Assembly: GCA_946414975.1 (NCBI GenBank)
Contig: CAMKQS010000060.1
Span: forward strand, 1-8,814
Direction of reading: 5' to 3'
DNA length: 8,814 nt
DNA from: an uncultured Caryophanales bacterium
GTDB lineage: Bacteria; Bacillota_I; Bacilli_A; RF39; UBA660
Part shown: piece after piece, positions 5,480 through 8,814 of the stretch
How the letters are laid out: each line of letters begins with the position of its first letter
Position numbering within the stretch: position 1 is the stretch's first letter
Translations under genes and position numbers: made by a program
The notes under the pieces: generated by a model
Seen by the model: the letters and a program-made list of their open reading frames with translations, nothing else
What the model was told of the DNA's origin: nothing
The model's database searches: none

Positions 5480-6134
5480 TTGAAACAAATTTATATGTTA
5501 TTGCAGCTAGTGCAGAACCAAAAAGTGGAGCTAATATAAATAACCATACTTGTTCTAACGCTTTACCACCTAAGAATATTGCAGGTGCTAGACTACGTGC
5601 TGGGTTAACACTTGTTCCTGTAAGTTTAATTCCAAGTAAATGAACAAATGTTAAAGCAAGTCCAATTACAACTCCTGATATGGCATTATATTTTTTATCA
5701 CTTGTAACACCAAGAATTGTAATAATAAATACGAATGTTAAAACTGTCTCAGTTATAAATGCACCAAACATGTTTATTCCAAATCCTCCAAATGCATTTA
5801 CTCCCATTGTTGTTTCTTTAAAGTCTCCCATTTTAACGTAATTGTTAATAATTAGTGCAAGCAATCCTGCTCCAGCAAGTGCACCAAGAATTTGAGCAAT
5901 TACATATTTTATAAAATCACGACCTGTCATTTTTCCATTAATAAACATTGCAAATGACACTGCGGGGTTTAAATGACAACCTGAAATATTGCCAATTGCA
6001 TAGCACATAACAACAACAGATAGTCCAAATGCAAGAGATGTTGCAACTATTGATGCATCAGTAAATACGGCAACTCCACAACCGAATAAAACTAGTACTA
6101 ATGTACCTAAAAACTCACATACTAACTTTTTCAT
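5469..6134 (-). CDS. Aquaporin, AqpZ-type water channel (MIP family)
   Basis: Integral membrane channel for water. It has 221 residues, six transmembrane helices and two re-entrant NPA loops: SGCHLNPAV (51-59) and TSVNPARS (174-181). Aligned by eye with E. coli AqpZ, the aromatic/arginine filter is F36, H165, T174 and R180, the water-selective set; the glycerol facilitator signature (glycine and the extra aspartate loop) is absent. The motifs LAFGL, ALTFVHLLG and GGKALEQVWLFILAP also match AqpZ. The start is supported by AGGAGG (6146-6141). It begins 24 bases after the priA stop. An extended -10 sequence, TGATATAAT (6161-6153), overlaps the priA stop codon and could give it a promoter of its own. 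The last 11 bases overlap the next small gene. I leave the symbol empty because gram-positive naming varies (aqpZ would be the closest). Confidence 0.93.
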   Translation of the reverse strand: MKKLVCEFLGTLVLVLFGCGVAVFTDASIVATSLAFGLSVVVMCYAIGNISGCHLNPAVSFAMFINGKMTGRDFIKYVIAQILGALAGAGLLALIINNYVKMGDFKETTMGVNAFGGFGINMFGAFITETVLTFVFIITILGVTSDKKYNAISGVVIGLALTFVHLLGIKLTGTSVNPARSLAPAIFLGGKALEQVWLFILAPLFGSALAAITYKFVSNEK

Positions 6135-6152
6135 ATCTTTCCTCCTAATTTA

Positions 6153-6161
6153 ATTATATCA
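6153..6161 (-). promoter_or_regulatory. Possible extended -10 for the aquaporin gene
   Basis: TGATATAAT (6161-6153) is a perfect extended -10, and its TGA is the priA stop codon itself. No good -35 box is visible 17 or 18 bases upstream. A start near 6146 would give a leader of about 12 bases that begins at the Shine-Dalgarno site. A chance match in AT-rich sequence is possible. Confidence 0.35.
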
Positions 6162-8303
6162 TATTTTTTTAGGATTTATATCTATTTCTACATTTATTTT
6201 TTTATTTAGTTTATATTTATCTACAATATATAAAATATATTTATATATTCTTTCTAATTTTTTATATTTTAAAACTAAATGAATATAGTATTTATTATTT
6301 ATTTTATTTATATTACTACTAGGCCCCAATACTTTTATATTATATTTTACAAGATACTCTTTTATTTTTACACTTTCACTATAAGCTAAATTATAATCAG
6401 TACTAACAATTTTAATTAAAGTAAGATCAATATATGGTGGATAACTAAGGCTTTTTCTTATTTTCATCTCTTCTTTATAAAAACTAACATAGTCATGTAC
6501 ACTTGCATACTTAATACTATAATGATCTAAATTAAAACCTTGAATAATTACTTTTCCATCTTTAGTACCTCTTCCACTTCTTCCAGCTACTTGATTTAAT
6601 AAATCAAATGTTCTTTCTCCACTTCTAAAATCAGGAATATTTAGCGTAGCGTCTCCATTTATAACTCCAACTAAAGTTACATCTTCAAAGTCTAGTCCTT
6701 TAGCAATCATTTGAGTTCCAACTAAAATACTTGCTTCTTTATTTTTAAACTTATTTAATATTCTTGCATGGCTTCCTTTTTTACTTGTGGTATCAACATC
6801 CATTCTAATAACATTAACATTAAATATTTTCTTTACTTCTTCTTCTAATTTTTCAGTACCAAGTCCAAATGATTGAATATCTTCACTTTGACATTCAGGA
6901 CACTTTTTCATTTTAAATGTTGAATAATCGCAATAATGACAATTCATTTTATTATGTGTTTTATGATATGTTAATGGTATATCACAATTTGGACATTTCA
7001 TTACATATCCACACTCATTACAAGTAACAGTAGTTGAATAGCCTCTTCTATTTAAAAGTAATATTACTTGATTGTCATTTATTAAACAGTTATTTATCTC
7101 ATCTATTAGTTTTTGTGATAATATCTTATTACCTTTTTTTATTTCATTTTTCATATCAACAAGTACAACAGATGGTAATTTTTTATTAATTCTATTTGGT
7201 AATTCTAATAATTTATATATTCCTAATTTTGCTCTTGTATAGCTTTCAATAGACGGAGTCGCACTACCTAAGATTAATGGTATATTATTATATTTTGCCC
7301 TTTTTAAAGCTATATCTATAGCATCATATCTAGGATTATTATCTTGTTTATATGTATCTGTATGCTCTTCATCAATAATAATTAAACCAAGATTTTTAAA
7401 AGGTGAAAAAATACAACTACGAGCACCTATTGCGATAGAAACTTTACCTTCTTTTATTTTTCTATATTCATCATACCTTTCACCATCAGATAGTCCACTA
7501 TGCATAATAGCTACAATTGATCCAAATCTTTTTTTAAAAGCTGATACAAACTGAGGAGTAAGACTTATTTCTGGAACAAGTACAATTACTTCTTTTTCTT
7601 TTATTATTTCATCTATTATATGCATATAAACTTCTGTCTTACCACTACCTGTTACACCATATAATAAATAGGGATTAAATTTATCTTTATACTTAATTAC
7701 TTCATTAACAACACTTTTTTGCTCTTTATTTAATACTATATTACTATTTTCTTTTAATATATCATCATTTAATCTATATACTTCTTTTTTTTCTTCCTTT
7801 ATTACATTGTTTTTAATAAGTGTTTTATATGCACTGCTTGATATTTTATATATATCACTTTTTAAAGTATTTTCTTTTATATTATCTATAATATTTTTTT
7901 GAGCATTAGTTTTAGGTATATAGTTTTTATCTAACAAAGTAACATAAGTTTCATATTTTTTATTTATATTTGTCTTAAAGCTTGCTTTTAAAGCTTTTGG
8001 TAACATGGTTTGATAACAACTAATTAAACTAGATAATGTTTTACGACTCATATATTTTCCTAGATTAATTAATTCTTCTGTTAATACTTCTTCTTCATCA
8101 ATAACATCTATTATATCTTTTATTTTATATTCAGTTTTAATATCACCTATATCCATTATAAAACCTTCTAGTTTCCTATTTCCAAATGGCACTAATACTC
8201 TAATTCCCACTTTTACTTTATCTTTTAAGTTTATAGGTATATTATAAGTGAATGTTTTATCTATCGCTTTAGATTTTATTTCAATAAGTACATTTGCTTG
8301 CAT
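6159..8303 (-). CDS. priA: Primosomal protein N', replication restart helicase PriA
   Basis: Superfamily 2 DNA helicase that recognises stalled or repaired forks and reloads the replicative helicase. At 714 residues it is shorter than the B. subtilis protein (805) and near the E. coli one (732). An N-terminal 3'BD fold (1-105) includes VGIRVLVPFGNRKLEGFI. Walker A is GVTGSGKTE (216-224), motif Ia VPEISLTPQ (243-251), DEEH (311-314) and GSATPS (346-351). Eight cysteines bind two zincs: C428, C431, C437, C440, C455, C458, C468 and C471. Motif V is GTQMIAKGLDF (529-539), motif VI QVAGRSGRG (571-579), and the C-terminal domain ends IDINPKKI. All catalytic residues are intact. AGGTGG (8313-8308) precedes the ATG; TATAAT (8324-8319) is a possible -10 with a poor -35. 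The usual def-fmt neighbours are missing; an aquaporin follows instead. It ends in TGA, evidence for the standard code. Confidence 0.97.
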   Translation of the reverse strand: MQANVLIEIKSKAIDKTFTYNIPINLKDKVKVGIRVLVPFGNRKLEGFIMDIGDIKTEYKIKDIIDVIDEEEVLTEELINLGKYMSRKTLSSLISCYQTMLPKALKASFKTNINKKYETYVTLLDKNYIPKTNAQKNIIDNIKENTLKSDIYKISSSAYKTLIKNNVIKEEKKEVYRLNDDILKENSNIVLNKEQKSVVNEVIKYKDKFNPYLLYGVTGSGKTEVYMHIIDEIIKEKEVIVLVPEISLTPQFVSAFKKRFGSIVAIMHSGLSDGERYDEYRKIKEGKVSIAIGARSCIFSPFKNLGLIIIDEEHTDTYKQDNNPRYDAIDIALKRAKYNNIPLILGSATPSIESYTRAKLGIYKLLELPNRINKKLPSVVLVDMKNEIKKGNKILSQKLIDEINNCLINDNQVILLLNRRGYSTTVTCNECGYVMKCPNCDIPLTYHKTHNKMNCHYCDYSTFKMKKCPECQSEDIQSFGLGTEKLEEEVKKIFNVNVIRMDVDTTSKKGSHARILNKFKNKEASILVGTQMIAKGLDFEDVTLVGVINGDATLNIPDFRSGERTFDLLNQVAGRSGRGTKDGKVIIQGFNLDHYSIKYASVHDYVSFYKEEMKIRKSLSYPPYIDLTLIKIVSTDYNLAYSESVKIKEYLVKYNIKVLGPSSNINKINNKYYIHLVLKYKKLERIYKYILYIVDKYKLNKKINVEIDINPKKI

Positions 8304-8337
8304 ATTACCACCTAACTAATTATAATATATTAAAACT

Positions 8338-8369
8338 AAAAAAAAAAGAGCTCTTATTATTCTAGAGCT
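8338..8369 (-). terminator. Terminator downstream of the pilin-like remnant, possibly bidirectional
   Basis: On the minus strand, AGCTCT (8369-8364) and AGAGCT (8354-8349) form a 6-bp stem with a 9-base loop, followed by C and ten T (8347-8338). The pilin-like stop codon is in the loop. On the plus strand a seven-T run (8372-8378) follows the same stem, so it could act both ways, although no plus-strand gene ends here. It insulates priA from upstream transcription. Confidence 0.75.
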
Positions 8370-8552
8370 GATTTTTTTATTGTTATAACTGGACGGATAA
8401 CATATGTATCGATACTTCTTTTATCTGCTGATACTCTTGCTTTCTTTATAATAGACATTACTAGTGGCGTTACTATGAGTGCTAAGATTGTGAGTATTAC
8501 TAATACTGCTATTAATTCAATTAAGGTAAACACTTTCTTTTTCAGACTACAT
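8357..8552 (-). pseudogene. Broken type IV pilin-like (prepilin N-terminal motif) gene
   Basis: The minus-strand frame 8545-8357 encodes KKKVFTLIELIAVLVIL (residues 2-18 of that frame), the prepilin methylation signal and first half of a pilin helix. It continues with LALIVTPLVMSIIKKARVSADKRSIDTY, typical of short Bacillota (pseudo)pilins. It then ends after about 14 unlike residues at a stop inside a terminator loop, for 62 residues in all with no globular domain. No normal start codon precedes the motif in frame. An ATG (8552-8550) is followed at once by TAG; removing one base at 8549 would give MSLKKKVFTLIEL, the standard form. Residue -1 before F is V instead of the usual glycine. I read it as a frameshifted, truncated remnant. 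A CTG start at 8545 or GTG at 8533 would rescue a mini-protein. Confidence 0.6.
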
Positions 8553-8588
8553 CTTCTATCTTATATATTGAGTTTATCAAAATATAAG

Positions 8589-8610
8589 AAAAACGCAACT
8601 GTTTGTTGCA
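8589..8610 (-). terminator. Weak terminator after the Rpn-type nuclease gene
   Basis: GCAAC (8609-8605) and GTTGC (8599-8595) form a 5-bp stem with a 5-base loop on the minus strand, followed by G and five T (8593-8589). It starts nine bases after the stop codon of the nuclease gene. The short stem makes it modest. Confidence 0.5.
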
Positions 8611-8617
8611 CCTTTTA

Positions 8618-8814
8618 TTAAATACTATCTATCTGTTTTCTTGTAAGTCCAGTTATTTCTATTATGTCTTCTATAGGATACTTTTTTTCTAACATCTTTT
8701 TTGCATCTTCTAACTTGCCTTGTTCGATACCTTGTTCAATTCCTTGCTCGATACCTTGTTCAATTCCTTCTTCTATATAACCTTTTCTTAATTTAATTCT
8801 ATCTTCCTCATCTG
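8618..8814 (-). CDS. C-terminus of an Rpn family recombination-promoting nuclease / PD-(D/E)XK transposase-like protein (partial)
   Basis: The last 64 residues of a protein whose beginning lies beyond the right edge. The visible part has a charged helix DEEDRIKLRKGYIEEG, four copies of the tetrapeptide GIEQ (residues 16-31 of the fragment), then AKKMLEKKYPIEDIIEITGLTRKQIDSI (37-64). This combination, a G-x-x-Q/E-G repeat linker followed by a short helix-turn-helix-like ending of the form ...I-x-x-I-x-x-x-TGL-x-x-x-x-I, is typical of Rpn/YhgA-like nucleases, which promote RecA-independent recombination in E. coli and often occur in many copies per genome. The catalytic domain is not in the window, so the call rests on the tail only. 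It suggests an accessory or mobile neighbourhood on this side. Confidence 0.65.
   Translation of the reverse strand, partial: DEEDRIKLRKGYIEEGIEQGIEQGIEQGIEQGKLEDAKKMLEKKYPIEDIIEITGLTRKQIDSI
8720..8767 (-). repeat. Two 24-bp tandem repeats inside the Rpn-type gene
   Basis: Units at 8720-8743 and 8744-8767 are identical except for one base (T8723 against C8747). Each encodes two GIEQ tetrapeptides, so the 12-bp codon pattern repeats four times with alternate synonymous codons. In-frame repeats of this kind change length by slippage without breaking the frame, and they form the linker between nuclease core and tail in this family. Confidence 0.9.

Noticed and set aside
5461..5643. Plus-strand open frame of 60 codons
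   Set aside because: It is antisense to the aquaporin C-terminus, where the NPA motif is encoded on the minus strand; no ribosome site.
6800..7030. Possible separate zinc-ribbon gene because of the cysteine cluster
   Set aside because: The eight cysteines are in frame within priA and match the zinc-binding insert of that helicase.
8319..8347. Possible priA promoter (TATAAT at 8324-8319)
   Set aside because: The -35 region falls in the T-run of the upstream terminator and has no resemblance beyond T; the -10 alone is not enough in such AT-rich sequence, so it is mentioned only with the gene.
8720..8767. CRISPR-like or intergenic repeat array
   Set aside because: The repeats are directly adjacent with no spacers, in frame inside a coding sequence, and encode the GIEQ linker.
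1..8814. Mycoplasma-type genetic code
   Set aside because: priA ends at TGA with a normal C-terminus, and tryptophans in recognisable genes use TGG; no in-frame TGA is needed to explain any gene.
1..8814. tRNA, rRNA or insertion-sequence ends
   Set aside because: No tRNA cloverleaf signature, rRNA stretch, or paired terminal inverted repeats with a transposase were found by eye on either strand; the only mobile-like element is the partial Rpn-type gene.

Overview
The window looks like the chromosome of an AT-rich, low-GC Gram-positive bacterium (Bacillota, probably a host-associated member of the Bacilli). The grounds are the AT-rich sequence with strong AGGAGG-type Shine-Dalgarno sites, the Bacillota-restricted divisome proteins EzrA, SepF and DivIVA, a T-box leader, and a Bacillus-type cysteine-free N-terminus in S4. 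priA ends in TGA and tryptophan is encoded by TGG, so the code appears standard (table 11), not the mycoplasma code. I cannot name a genus. Every gene reads on the minus strand except rpsD.

Layout, low to high coordinates: (1) 1-762, 254 N-terminal residues of a CaCA-family calcium/sodium antiporter that runs off the left edge. (2) About 779-969, a well-preserved T-box leader with an isoleucine (ATC) specifier, lying between divIVA and the antiporter. In related bacteria this slot holds the T-box and ileS. (3) 970-3698, the division genes divIVA, sepF and ezrA (transcribed ezrA to sepF to divIVA). (4) 3699-3963, a divergent intergenic region with a near-consensus promoter and a pseudoknot-forming leader for rpsD, plus a weaker ezrA promoter. 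(5) 3964-4566, rpsD, then a hairpin terminator shared with the convergent gene. (6) 4594-5256, an unrecognised soluble 220-residue protein in its own transcription unit. (7) 5309-8303, priA, an AqpZ-type aquaporin and a 56-residue two-helix membrane protein that overlaps the aquaporin gene, closed by a terminator at 5293-5323. (8) 8338-8814, an accessory-looking end: a terminator, a broken type IV pilin-like gene, another weak terminator, and the C-terminus of an Rpn-type PD-(D/E)XK nuclease with a 24-bp tandem repeat.

How the genes fit together: EzrA, SepF and DivIVA all act at the cytokinetic ring or division pole and form a compact division block lacking ylmG, ylmH and ftsZ. rpsD is probably autoregulated by S4 through its leader. 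The most notable feature is the apparently intact Ile T-box whose downstream gene is an ion antiporter rather than isoleucyl-tRNA synthetase. This suggests either that ileS was lost or moved from its ancestral place, or that an ion transporter has come under tRNA-Ile-responsive control.
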